Positions 51,391 through 59,523 of a stretch of 64,000 bases of DNA are shown here, in pieces. The notes beneath the pieces are model-generated. The model had not been told where the DNA came from and searched no databases. It saw only the letters and a program-made list of their open reading frames with translations. Source of the stretch: Lachnospiraceae bacterium (GTDB lineage Bacteria; Bacillota; Clostridia; Lachnospirales; Lachnospiraceae); contig JAFXFO010000040.1 in assembly GCA_017520425.1 (NCBI GenBank), positions 27,968 through 91,967 on the forward strand, in the 5' to 3' direction. The position numbers were made by a program, and so were the translations under genes. Numbering within the stretch: the stretch's first letter is position 1; each line of letters begins with the position of its first letter.

Positions 51391-51400
51391 AGTCTTGTAT

Positions 51401-52762
51401 TTATATAGTCATAGTTCCGGTTGCCAAATCCATGGCAATAAAAGGGATGAAATAAAATGGTATGGTTAGAAGCTTCTGTTCAGCATTGTAACCATAGTTG
51501 TTTTTGGAAACTTTAATAGCACATTCGAATTTATTGTGATTTGCAAATTTCTGAAGAGAATTAAGCGTTCCTTTGCCTTTTTTAACATCAATAGGGTATA
51601 GTTTATTGTCAGACTCAACTATAAACTCCAATTCAGCAGAGGTTCTGCCACGCCAATAAAACAATTTGTGCTCCTTGGCTATTAACTCATTTGCTACGAA
51701 GTTCTCGAAGAAAATGCCCGACAGGATGTTTTCACGTTCGTTTGATATAAAGGAAGCCGCATTGATGCCGCTTTGGTATGAGAACATACCGATATCTCCC
51801 AGAAAAAGGCGGAAGTTACTTTCGCTATCCGGCATGAGTGGCATGGTAATGTGTTCCTTCAGCTGGAAGGACTGATTGACAATATGTGCCATGGTAAGCC
51901 ATTGGATAGAGGTAGCATAATCTCTTGTTTTGCTTTTGAACTCAATAAGGCCGGGTGAAAAGTTTTTATTCTCTTTGTTAAGCTCCGTGTAAATATTAGA
52001 AAACAGGGTGCGCGAACGCAGGACTGCTTCCTGACTGGCCTGATATAATTCCATATCAGAAAGGTAATTGTCATATAAAACCTTAAGGATTTCTCTTGGT
52101 TCAAATAAACTTTGACTATCAATATAGGCTTCTACTGCTTCGGGCATGCCGCCTACAAGCAGATACTTGTATACTTGGTCCATTGCCAATTGATGAATTT
52201 TTTCGTCTAGCGGATGCTTTGTTTCATATGCCTTTTGAATAGTGTTATAAAGCATCCTATTACTATTCATTAGGAATTCGTCAAAGGTCATAGGATATAT
52301 GGTGATTTGGTTAATCTTGCCCACAGGGAAAAGAAATTTGCCGTTATCTGCTGCCCCTCTTTTATGAGTTTCTCGCTGAAGTTTGATCCGTACCATTGAA
52401 CCGGTGGCAATAACCGGAATTTGCCTGAAATCTTGGCAAAAGTATTTTAGAGAAGAAATGATGTTGGGGCATTCCTGTATCTCGTCAAATATCAATAGTG
52501 TATTTTCGGTGATTTGTTTACCTTTTAAAAGGGACAAATATTCTATGATTTTCTCTGCATTGGCAGTATGGGAACAAAATTCGCGAACTTCATCTTCCTT
52601 TTTACAATCAATATAAATGTAGTTATCTTCGTAATAAGTATTGGCGAAAAGTTCTTTTACAAGATAGGTTTTGCCCACCTGTCTGGCACCCCATACGATT
52701 AGTGGTTTTTTGCGTGGGTCGTTATTCCAAGCTAATAGCTTCTGCAATGCATTTCGTTCCAT
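51401..52762 (-). CDS. AAA ATPase with DUF4143 domain
   Basis: A 453-residue protein of the ATPase-plus-DUF4143 family. Walker A is LIVWGARQVGKTYLVKELF (residues about 19-37), Walker B TLLIFDEIQECPNIISSLKY. The C-terminal DUF4143 domain has a PD-(D/E)xK nuclease-like core (ELEFIVESDNKLYPIDVKKG). Members are widespread and mobile, and their biological role is not settled. Its promoter region carries a three-copy TTGCACC motif at 33-bp spacing, which may be an operator. Confidence 0.88.
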   Translation of the reverse strand: MERNALQKLLAWNNDPRKKPLIVWGARQVGKTYLVKELFANTYYEDNYIYIDCKKEDEVREFCSHTANAEKIIEYLSLLKGKQITENTLLIFDEIQECPNIISSLKYFCQDFRQIPVIATGSMVRIKLQRETHKRGAADNGKFLFPVGKINQITIYPMTFDEFLMNSNRMLYNTIQKAYETKHPLDEKIHQLAMDQVYKYLLVGGMPEAVEAYIDSQSLFEPREILKVLYDNYLSDMELYQASQEAVLRSRTLFSNIYTELNKENKNFSPGLIEFKSKTRDYATSIQWLTMAHIVNQSFQLKEHITMPLMPDSESNFRLFLGDIGMFSYQSGINAASFISNERENILSGIFFENFVANELIAKEHKLFYWRGRTSAELEFIVESDNKLYPIDVKKGKGTLNSLQKFANHNKFECAIKVSKNNYGYNAEQKLLTIPFYFIPFIAMDLATGTMTI

Positions 52763-52792
52763 AAACTAACCTCCAAGGCATATAATAATTGT

Positions 52793-52878
52793 ATTATAGT
52801 ATTATTTGCACCATTTAGCAAGTTTATTTGGTAATTAATTGCACCATTTGGCGCGTTTTTTGCTTAGTTATTTGCACC
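52793..52878 (-). promoter_or_regulatory. Promoter with three regularly spaced operator-like motifs
   Basis: On the minus strand TTGCTA (52816-52821) and TATAAT (52793-52798) are 17 bp apart, a good promoter for the DUF4143 ATPase gene. The sequence TTGCACC (plus-strand reading) occurs at 52806, 52839 and 52872, exactly 33 bp apart. The first two extend to TTGCACCATTT. The first lies in the promoter spacer and the last in the end of tadA. The spacing of about three helical turns suggests cooperative protein binding; this is inferred. Confidence 0.5.
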
Positions 52879-53379
52879 TTCTGCTAATTTCTTCAATTCT
52901 TTCTCTCTTTTATTCCGTTCTCTCAGTTCCGTAAAGAACAATTTCAGGATATCGCTGCATTCCTGTTCCAGGATGCCGCGGCTGACCTTCACCTGATGAT
53001 TGAATTCAGGCATTTCCAAAATATTTAAAATTGAACCGCCGCAGCCGGCCTTGGGATTCATACAACCCATGACTACTTCTGTTACCCGTGCTTGCACGAT
53101 GGCACCGGCACACATCTGACAGGGCTCCAGTGTGACATAAAGGGTACACTCTTCCAGTCTCCAGTCGCCGATTTTTTTGCTGGCTTTATTGATGGCGGTG
53201 ATCTCCGCATGGGCTAAGGTATTCTTGTCCGTATTACGACGATTATACCCTCTGCCGATAATCTTACCTTCATGCACGATGACACAGCCGATGGGCACCT
53301 CCCCTAAAGCAAGTGCCTTCTTCGCCTGCTGCAACGCCGCCTTCATATATTTCTCTTCCACACTCTTAATCTTCGCCAT
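52864..53379 (-). CDS. tadA: tRNA adenosine(34) deaminase TadA
   Basis: A 171-residue zinc deaminase converting A34 to inosine in tRNA-Arg(ACG). The catalytic motif is NTLAHAEITAINKASKKIG (HAE), and the zinc cysteines lie in VTLEPCQMCAGAIVQARVTE (PCxxC). The start region KYMKAALQQAKKALALGEVP then IGCVIV is typical. The ATG at 53379 is chosen, with AGGGG about 8 nt upstream; an open frame continues 12 codons further. The length is typical of TadA. It is divergent from the MATE gene, with a long palindrome between them. Confidence 0.95.
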   Translation of the reverse strand: MAKIKSVEEKYMKAALQQAKKALALGEVPIGCVIVHEGKIIGRGYNRRNTDKNTLAHAEITAINKASKKIGDWRLEECTLYVTLEPCQMCAGAIVQARVTEVVMGCMNPKAGCGGSILNILEMPEFNHQVKVSRGILEQECSDILKLFFTELRERNKREKELKKLAEGANN

Positions 53380-53401
53380 CTTAAAAACCCCTACAAAGTG
53401 A

Positions 53402-53648
53402 TATGGAAATTGCAAGTGTTATTCTTTTGGAGATTTTCGTAGCATAAGCCATCGGTGATATATGCCTTATGTAATGCACCGTATAAAAGAACAATTGACG
53501 CAATTTGTGTGTCTTGGGCGGACAGCCATGTCCGACATAAAGACATACAAATTGAGGAAAGTGTTTTTTATCCGGTGTGTGAATAAGGTATATATTAACG
53601 ATGGCGTAAAAGCATCCAACAACAAAACACCTTGCCAATTTCAAAGCT
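53402..53648. repeat. Long imperfect palindrome between tadA and the MATE gene
   Basis: About 120 nt on the left can pair with about 118 nt on the right. Matching stretches include GAAATTGCAAGTGTT with AACACCTTGCCAATTTC, CCATCGGTGATATAT with ATATATTAACGATGG, and CAATTTGTGTGTCTT (53501-53515) with AAGACATACAAATTG (53540-53554). The centre is CGGACA gcca TGTCCG (53519-53534). The palindrome fills nearly the whole 316-bp gap. It has no significant open reading frame and may be a MITE-type element or a transcribed hairpin. Confidence 0.7.
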
Positions 53649-53695
53649 ATTGAGTATACTACATTAGTATAGATTACGTATGGAGATGAGTCAAG

Positions 53696-55102
53696 ATGAG
53701 TCAGAAGAAATGGTACCACAGTTTTGTGGGTGATAAAGCATTTTATAAGATGGTGTTGCTGATAGTAGTGCCTATGATTATCCAGAATGGTATTACCAAT
53801 TTTGTAGGACTATTGGATAATATTATGGTAGGTCGTGTGGGCACCGAGCAGATGTCCGGTGTGGCTATTGTAAACCAATTGATGTTTGTATTTAATATCA
53901 GTATTTTTGGCGCTATTTCCGGAGCCGGCATTTTTGGTGCACAGTTCTTCGGATGTAAGGACCATAAAGGAGTGCGTAATACTTTCCGTTTTAAAATATA
54001 TGCCTGCTTAAGTCTGGTGCTGTTGGGTATATTGATTTTTACCTTTTGGGGAGAAGACTTAATTATGTTGTATCTGCATGGCGAAGAGCAGAATGAAGCG
54101 GCGTTGCAGGCGGCTTTGAAGTATGGAAAAGACTACCTGGCAGTGATGTTGATAGGTCTCTTGCCCTTTGGAGTGGAGCAGATTTACAGCAGTACCCTTC
54201 GTGAATGTGGTGAAACTGTGGTACCCATGAAGGCCGGTGTGGCAGCGGTATTAATTAATCTGATGCTTAATGCTTTATTGATTTTTGGTTATCTGGGATT
54301 TCCGGCATTGGGAGTAGTAGGTGCGGCTATTGCAACTGTAATTTCCCGATACATACAGGCAGTTATAGTGATTGTTTGGACACATCGTAATTCAGAAAAG
54401 TTGCCCTTCATACAGAGGGCCTATGAGACTCTGAAGATTCCCGGACATCTGGTGGCAAATATTCTGAAAAAGGGTATGCCCCTTATGTTGAACGAAATCC
54501 TGTGGGCTACGGGTATGGCTATGCTGATGCAGAGTTATTCCATGCGTGGTCTGGATGCGGTGGCCGGACTGAATATTTCCAGTACTATTACTAACTTGTT
54601 TAATGTGGTGTTTATTGCCATGGGTAGTGCTCTTTCTATCGTAGTAGGTCAGCTCTTGGGTGCCGGTAAGCTGGAGGAAGCAAAAGAGGCGGATTATCGT
54701 ATGATTACCTTGACTGTATTTTCCTGTGTAGTGATGGGCGGCTTGCTTATACTCTTTGCACCTTTGTTTCCTATGTTGTATAATACTACTGATGAGGTAA
54801 AGGGTCTGGCTACAGCCTTTATGAGAGTATCGGCGGCTTGTATGCCTCTGCATGGTTTTATGCATTCCACATACTTTACCCTGCGTTCCGGAGGTAAGAC
54901 GTTTGTTACCTTCTTATTTGATAGTGCCTTTGTGTGGTGCGTGAATATTCCGGTGGCGTTTATATTAAGTCGTTACACCGGTATGCCGATTATACCATTG
55001 TATTTAATCTGCCAGTTGGTGGATTTGGTGAAATGTGCAGTAGGCTTTGTTCTGGTGAAGAAGGGTATCTGGCTGAATGTGTTGGTAGGAGAGAAGGAGT
55101 AA
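53696..55102 (+). CDS. MATE-family multidrug/sodium antiporter
   Basis: A 468-residue membrane protein with about twelve segments. The repeated MATE halves are seen at LIVVPMIIQNGITNFVGLLD then NIMVGRVGTEQMSGVAIVNQ, and in the second half at ILWATGMAMLMQSYSMRGLD. It exports cationic drugs or metabolites in exchange for Na+ or H+. The length is normal. GGAG lies about 10 nt before the ATG. The next gene begins 3 bp after its stop codon, so the two are probably co-transcribed. Confidence 0.92.
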   Translation: MSQKKWYHSFVGDKAFYKMVLLIVVPMIIQNGITNFVGLLDNIMVGRVGTEQMSGVAIVNQLMFVFNISIFGAISGAGIFGAQFFGCKDHKGVRNTFRFKIYACLSLVLLGILIFTFWGEDLIMLYLHGEEQNEAALQAALKYGKDYLAVMLIGLLPFGVEQIYSSTLRECGETVVPMKAGVAAVLINLMLNALLIFGYLGFPALGVVGAAIATVISRYIQAVIVIVWTHRNSEKLPFIQRAYETLKIPGHLVANILKKGMPLMLNEILWATGMAMLMQSYSMRGLDAVAGLNISSTITNLFNVVFIAMGSALSIVVGQLLGAGKLEEAKEADYRMITLTVFSCVVMGGLLILFAPLFPMLYNTTDEVKGLATAFMRVSAACMPLHGFMHSTYFTLRSGGKTFVTFLFDSAFVWCVNIPVAFILSRYTGMPIIPLYLICQLVDLVKCAVGFVLVKKGIWLNVLVGEKE

Positions 55103-55105
55103 GAT

Positions 55106-55699
55106 ATGAAAAAGAATGGTAAAAAATTAAGTATATGGGGCATATTGGCGCTGATTGCCCTTTATATCATCTTGTGGAAAGTGGGAGTACTGGCACCTCA
55201 GGATGCCCAGAACAATGAAAGTGCGCAGGTAAGTCTTGCGGTAGAAGACAGTCAGACGCCGGATGTGACAAAAGCTCCGAAAGTGACGGAAGCACCCGAA
55301 GAAATATCTACACCTGAACCTACGGAAGAGCCTGTAGTAACAGAAGCTCCCAAAGCAACGGCTACACCTAAGCCCACTAAGGAACCGGTGGTAACTGAGG
55401 CACCTACACAGGAAGCGGAAATCGAGCTGACCAACTATTGGTTTAGAAGTAAAAAGCTGCGAGACAGCCATTTTGAGAAGCATGGTATCGAGATGGGATT
55501 TGAAACTCCCGAGGAGTATATAGAAGCAGCTAATAAGGTAATCTGCAATCCGAACGCTTTGCACAAGTTGGAGGCAGAGGACAATGACCATGTGTATTTC
55601 ATCGAAGAAACCAATGAATTTGTAGTGTTGTCACAGGACGGATACTTACGTACCTACTACATTGCTAATGGTGGAATTGATTATTTTAACAGACAGTAA
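55106..55699 (+). CDS. Membrane-anchored protein with toxin-like (BECR-fold) C-terminal domain
   Basis: A 197-residue protein. A membrane anchor (LSIWGILALIALYIILWKVG, residues 8-27) is followed by a TEAP/PKPT-rich linker (residues 50-110) and a C-terminal domain of about 87 residues. That domain (SHFEKHGIEMGFETPEEYIE ... NEFVVLSQDGYLRTYYIANG) follows the pattern 'FxKHG..F.t.eEY...A..f.n.p........d....y....neF.vl..dG.irTyf' of BECR/colicin-D-like RNase domains in polymorphic toxins. It is encoded directly after the MATE gene. Whether it is an active nuclease is unknown. Confidence 0.65.
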   Translation: MKKNGKKLSIWGILALIALYIILWKVGVLAPQDAQNNESAQVSLAVEDSQTPDVTKAPKVTEAPEEISTPEPTEEPVVTEAPKATATPKPTKEPVVTEAPTQEAEIELTNYWFRSKKLRDSHFEKHGIEMGFETPEEYIEAANKVICNPNALHKLEAEDNDHVYFIEETNEFVVLSQDGYLRTYYIANGGIDYFNRQ

Positions 55700-55720
55700 A
55701 TTTGGGAACGGTTTTTGAAG

Positions 55721-55811
55721 ATAGGCAGTTGGGAACATAATATCCTACAAGCTACGTTTTGGACGAAGCGAAAGCGCCCTGCGGTAGGATATTATGTTTC
55801 CAATTGCCTAT
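55721..55811 (+). repeat. Dispersed structured element, copy D (short form)
   Basis: A 91-bp inverted-repeat element. The outer arms AGGCAGTTGGGAACATAATA and TATTATGTTTCC..AATTGCCT pair, and TATCCTAC pairs with GTAGGATA. The inner part is only CTACGTTTTGGACGAAGCGA then AAGCGCCCTGCG. The central half of the full element is missing. Unlike the other copies it lies between genes of the same direction, just upstream of the phosphofructokinase leader. Confidence 0.8.
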
Positions 55812-55874
55812 TGTGTATATACCTGCTTTTGTGTTAAAATATATATTATTATTAGCAATCAGGAGGTACGTGGC

Positions 55875-56948
55875 ATGTTAAGAATCGGTATGTTAACCAG
55901 TGGTGGTGATTGTCAGGCATTGAATGCGGCAATGAGAGGCGTAGTGAAGACTCTTTTAAGTAACAGGGACGACGTGGAAATCTATGGATTTTTAGATGGC
56001 TATAAAGGCTTGATTTACAGCAATTTCCGTATGCTGACCGGCAAGGATTTCTCCGGTATTTTGACTGTGGGCGGTACCATTTTAGGTACTTCGCGTACTC
56101 CTTTTAAGACCATACAGGATCCGGATGAGAACGGTCTGGACAAGGTAGATGCCATGAAGCAGAATTATCACAAGCTGCAGTTGGACTGCCTGGTGATTTT
56201 GGGTGGTAACGGTACTCACAAGACAGCGAATTTGCTTCGTAAGGAAGGTTTGAATGTGATTACCTTGCCGAAGACCATTGATAATGACCTTTGGGGTACG
56301 GATATGACCTTTGGTTTCCAGAGTGCGGTAAATATTGCGACAGATGCGATTGACTGTATTCATACCACAGCGGCTTCCCACGGACGTGTATTTATTGTGG
56401 AGGTTATGGGACACAAAGTAGGTTGGCTGACCCTGAATGCAGGTATGGCAGGCGGCGCGGATATTATCCTGCTTCCTGAGATTCCCTATGATATTGATAA
56501 AGTAGTAGACAAAATAGAAGAGCGCGATAAGAATGGTAGCCGTTTTACCATTATTGCAGTAGCAGAGGGGGCTATCTCCAAAAAGGATGCCAAGATGAGC
56601 AAGAAGGAATACAAGGAAAAGATGAAGAACTATACCTATCCTTCTGTTTCCTATGAAGTGGCTGACCAGATTCAGAAGAAAACCGGTCGTGAAGTGCGAG
56701 TAACCGTGCCGGGACATATGCAGCGTGGCGGAAGCCCCTGTCCTTATGACAGAGTATTTGCCAGCCGTTTGGGTTCTGAAGCGGGCGAACTGATTCTGAA
56801 GGGCGAGTTTGGATTCATGGTAGGATATAAGAACCGTGAAATCGTAAAGGTACCTTTGGAGGATGTAGCAGGCAAGCTGAAGATGATTGACCCGGATGCA
56901 TCCATTATTAAGGAGGCAAAGCTTTTAGGTATTTGCTTTGGCGACTAA
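55875..56948 (+). CDS. pfkA: 6-phosphofructokinase
   Basis: A 357-residue PFK that phosphorylates fructose-6-phosphate. Motifs are IGMLTSGGDCQALNAAMRGV (N-terminal nucleotide loop), LVILGGNGTHKTANLLRKEG, LPKTIDNDLWGTDMTFGFQS (catalytic TIDND), VEVMGHKVGWLTLNAGMAGG and VTVPGHMQRGGSPCPYDRVF. Gly follows the GGN and Lys precedes TIDND, the combination of the long bacterial group that can be ATP-dependent. The usual GGDGS Asp is Asn here. The ATG at 55875 has AGGAGG upstream. The phosphate donor needs a test. Confidence 0.92.
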   Translation: MLRIGMLTSGGDCQALNAAMRGVVKTLLSNRDDVEIYGFLDGYKGLIYSNFRMLTGKDFSGILTVGGTILGTSRTPFKTIQDPDENGLDKVDAMKQNYHKLQLDCLVILGGNGTHKTANLLRKEGLNVITLPKTIDNDLWGTDMTFGFQSAVNIATDAIDCIHTTAASHGRVFIVEVMGHKVGWLTLNAGMAGGADIILLPEIPYDIDKVVDKIEERDKNGSRFTIIAVAEGAISKKDAKMSKKEYKEKMKNYTYPSVSYEVADQIQKKTGREVRVTVPGHMQRGGSPCPYDRVFASRLGSEAGELILKGEFGFMVGYKNREIVKVPLEDVAGKLKMIDPDASIIKEAKLLGICFGD

Positions 56949-56970
56949 ATTTTCAAGGAGAAAGTGATTT

Positions 56971-58530
56971 ATGTCTTATACTGCACTATACCGTAAGTTC
57001 CGCCCCGGTCTTTTCGAGGACGTTAAGGGTCAGGAGCATATAGTGACCACTTTGAAAAATCAAATAAAAGCCAATCGTATAGGACATGCCTATTTATTTA
57101 CCGGTACTCGTGGTACCGGTAAAACTACGGTAGCAAAGATTTTTGCCAAGACCGTAAATTGCGAGAGCCCTACGGAAAACGGACCCTGCGGAGAGTGCAG
57201 GACCTGTAAGGCGATTGCGGCAGGAGCCAGCATGAATGTGATTGAGATTGATGCGGCATCCAACAATGGTGTGGACAACATCCGTGAGATTGTGGACGAG
57301 GTGTCCTATTCACCGGCAGAAGGCAAATACAAGGTTTATATCATCGACGAGGTGCATATGCTTTCCATAGGCGCGTTTAATGCCTTGTTAAAGACCTTGG
57401 AAGAGCCCCCTTCTTATGTGATATTTATATTGGCGACTACGGAAGTGCATAAACTTCCCATAACCATATTGTCCAGATGTCAAAGGTATGATTTTAAGCG
57501 TATTTCCATCGATACCATTACCAATCGTATGCAGGAACTTATCGACGCAGAAGGTGTGCAGGTAGAGGAAAAGGCTCTTCGTTATATTGCCAAGACAGCG
57601 GACGGTTCCATGCGAGATGCGTTAAGCCTTTTGGACCAGTGTATTGCCTTTCATTTAGGAAGCGAGCTGACTTATGACAAAGTGCTGGATGTGCTGGGGG
57701 CAGTGGATACGGATGTATTCAGCCGTCTGCTTCGTCATGTATTGGATAAGAATGTATTAGGTTGCGTGAAGCTTTTGGAAGAAATCGTAATGCAGGGCAG
57801 AGAACTGACCCAGTTTGTCACAGATTTCTCTTGGTATCTGCGGAATCTGATGCTGGTACAGTCCTCTGATAATTTGGAAGATGTAATTGATATGTCTTCC
57901 GACAATCTGGAGCGCTTAAAAGAAGAGGCTGAAATGGTGGAAATGACCGCTATTATCCGATATATCCGTATCTTTTCAGAACTGGCAGGACAGATTAAAT
58001 ATGCTTCCCAGAAACGTATTTTGGTAGAGATTGCATTGATTAAGCTGTGCAAGCCAAGTATGGAGTCCAATACGGAAGCCTTACTGGAGCGTATCCGAGA
58101 TGTGGAAGAGAAGGTGGAAAACGGTGTGCCGGTGGTGATGACAGAGGGTGTTATGCCTATGGTACAGCCGGGCGTGGCGAAGAAGAAACCGGAGATTCCA
58201 AAGGCAATACCGGAGGATGTGAAGGAAATCGTGAGAAACTGGCCCACCATTGCAGGCAACACGGATAATCCCATGAGGATTTATCTGAAGAATGCCAAAC
58301 TGAGCCTTGGTGGTGACAATAAGCTGATGGTAGTTCTGGAAGACGGTACTCCTTCTGATCATTTCACGGAACATCCGGAGAATAAGGAACAGTTGGAGAA
58401 TGTGATAGCGGACTTTTTAGGAAAAGAGGTGGAGGTAGTCATCCAATCCGTAAGAAGTCGTCAGGAATTTAGTGAGAACTATGTGGATTTATCACAGATA
58501 ATTCATATGGATATAGTAGTAGAGGAATAG
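56971..58530 (+). CDS. dnaX: DNA polymerase III subunit gamma/tau
   Basis: A 519-residue clamp-loader ATPase. Walker A is LFTGTRGTGKTTVAKIFAKT, the zinc module CESPTENGPCGECRTCKAI, Walker B VYIIDEVHMLSIGAFNALLK, and sensor 1 ILATTEVHKLPITILSRCQR. It loads the sliding clamp and links polymerase to helicase. The C-terminal tau part is short and charged. It forms the conserved operon dnaX-ybaB-recR with the next two genes. No obvious frameshift site was sought in detail. Confidence 0.97.
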   Translation: MSYTALYRKFRPGLFEDVKGQEHIVTTLKNQIKANRIGHAYLFTGTRGTGKTTVAKIFAKTVNCESPTENGPCGECRTCKAIAAGASMNVIEIDAASNNGVDNIREIVDEVSYSPAEGKYKVYIIDEVHMLSIGAFNALLKTLEEPPSYVIFILATTEVHKLPITILSRCQRYDFKRISIDTITNRMQELIDAEGVQVEEKALRYIAKTADGSMRDALSLLDQCIAFHLGSELTYDKVLDVLGAVDTDVFSRLLRHVLDKNVLGCVKLLEEIVMQGRELTQFVTDFSWYLRNLMLVQSSDNLEDVIDMSSDNLERLKEEAEMVEMTAIIRYIRIFSELAGQIKYASQKRILVEIALIKLCKPSMESNTEALLERIRDVEEKVENGVPVVMTEGVMPMVQPGVAKKKPEIPKAIPEDVKEIVRNWPTIAGNTDNPMRIYLKNAKLSLGGDNKLMVVLEDGTPSDHFTEHPENKEQLENVIADFLGKEVEVVIQSVRSRQEFSENYVDLSQIIHMDIVVEE

Positions 58531-58548
58531 AAAGCGAGGAGTTTTACA

Positions 58549-58893
58549 ATGGCAAAACGTGGAGGATTTCCCGGGGGAGCAATGCCCGGCAATATGAACA
58601 ATCTGATGAAGCAGGCACAGAGAATGCAGCGTCAGATGGAGGAAGGGCAGAAGGAACTGGAAACCAAGGAGTTTACTGCAAGTGCAGGCGGCGGTGCAGT
58701 GGAAGTGACTGTAACCGGTAAGAAGGAAGTTGTTAGAGTTAAACTTTCTGAAGAAGTGGTAGACCCTGACGATATCGAAATGTTGCAGGATTTAATCGTG
58801 GCAGCAACCAATGAAGCTTTAAAGCAGGCAGAGGATGCGAATAACGAAATGATGGGTAAGATGACAGGCGGATTCGGAGGATTTCCTTTCTAA
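58549..58893 (+). CDS. YbaB/EbfC-family nucleoid-associated protein
   Basis: A 114-residue protein that binds DNA as a dimer. A glycine/methionine-rich start ([20 protein letters not shown]) is followed by a coiled-coil-like helix ([20 protein letters not shown]) and a beta-strand plus helix end ([20 protein letters not shown]). Its position between dnaX and recR is conserved in bacteria. The stop codon overlaps the recR start (TAATG). Confidence 0.95.
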   Translation: MAKRGGFPGGAMPGNMNNLMKQAQRMQRQMEEGQKELETKEFTASAGGGAVEVTVTGKKEVVRVKLSEEVVDPDDIEMLQDLIVAATNEALKQAEDANNEMMGKMTGGFGGFPF

Positions 58894-59489
58894 TGGAAAT
58901 GTATAGTGGCCATATCAATAAGTTAATAGAGGAATTGGCGGCCTTGCCCGGTATTGGCAACAAATCCGCCCAGAGACTGGCCTTTCATATGATACACATG
59001 CCCAAGGAAAAGGTAAACCGTCTGGCAAAGGTAATGATGGAGGCCAGGGAGAATGTTCGTTACTGTCAGGAATGCTATACGCTGACAGACAAGGAGATTT
59101 GTCCCGTGTGTGCCAATCAGAAACGCAACCATAAGCTGATCATGGTGGTGGAAAACAGCCGAGATATGGCTGCTTATGAAAAGACAGGTAAGTATGAAGG
59201 TGTTTATCATGTGCTTCACGGTGCTATATCTCCTATGTTGGGAGTGGGCCCCGGAGATATTAAGCTGAAAGAGCTGGTAACCCGACTGGAGGGGGACGTG
59301 GAGGAAGTGATTATCGCTACTAATTCCAGCCTGGAAGGCGAGACAACCGCTATGTATATCAGCAAATTGATTAAGCCGGCAGGAGTTAAGGTGACAAGAA
59401 TCGCCAGTGGTGTGCCTGTGGGCGGAGATATTGAATACATCGATGAGGTAACATTGCTTCGCGCGTTAGAAGGTCGTGTGGAGTTATAA
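58893..59489 (+). CDS. recR: Recombination protein RecR
   Basis: A 198-residue protein acting with RecF/RecO in gap repair. The helix-hairpin-helix is LAALPGIGNKSAQRLAFHMI. The zinc finger is CQECYTLTDKEICPVC. The Toprim domain is LIMVVENSRDMAAYEKTGKY, and the C-terminal Walker-B-like region is VIIATNSSLEGETTAMYISK. The length is typical. It overlaps ybaB by 1 bp. Confidence 0.97.
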   Translation: MEMYSGHINKLIEELAALPGIGNKSAQRLAFHMIHMPKEKVNRLAKVMMEARENVRYCQECYTLTDKEICPVCANQKRNHKLIMVVENSRDMAAYEKTGKYEGVYHVLHGAISPMLGVGPGDIKLKELVTRLEGDVEEVIIATNSSLEGETTAMYISKLIKPAGVKVTRIASGVPVGGDIEYIDEVTLLRALEGRVEL

Positions 59490-59523
59490 GTATAGCAAAA
59501 TATAATGTTTGGAGGACGAAAGG

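Noticed and set aside
53381-53719. Minus-strand reading frame of 112 codons upstream of tadA
   Set aside because: It runs through the long palindrome and into the MATE gene start; composition and lack of family features make it a shadow.
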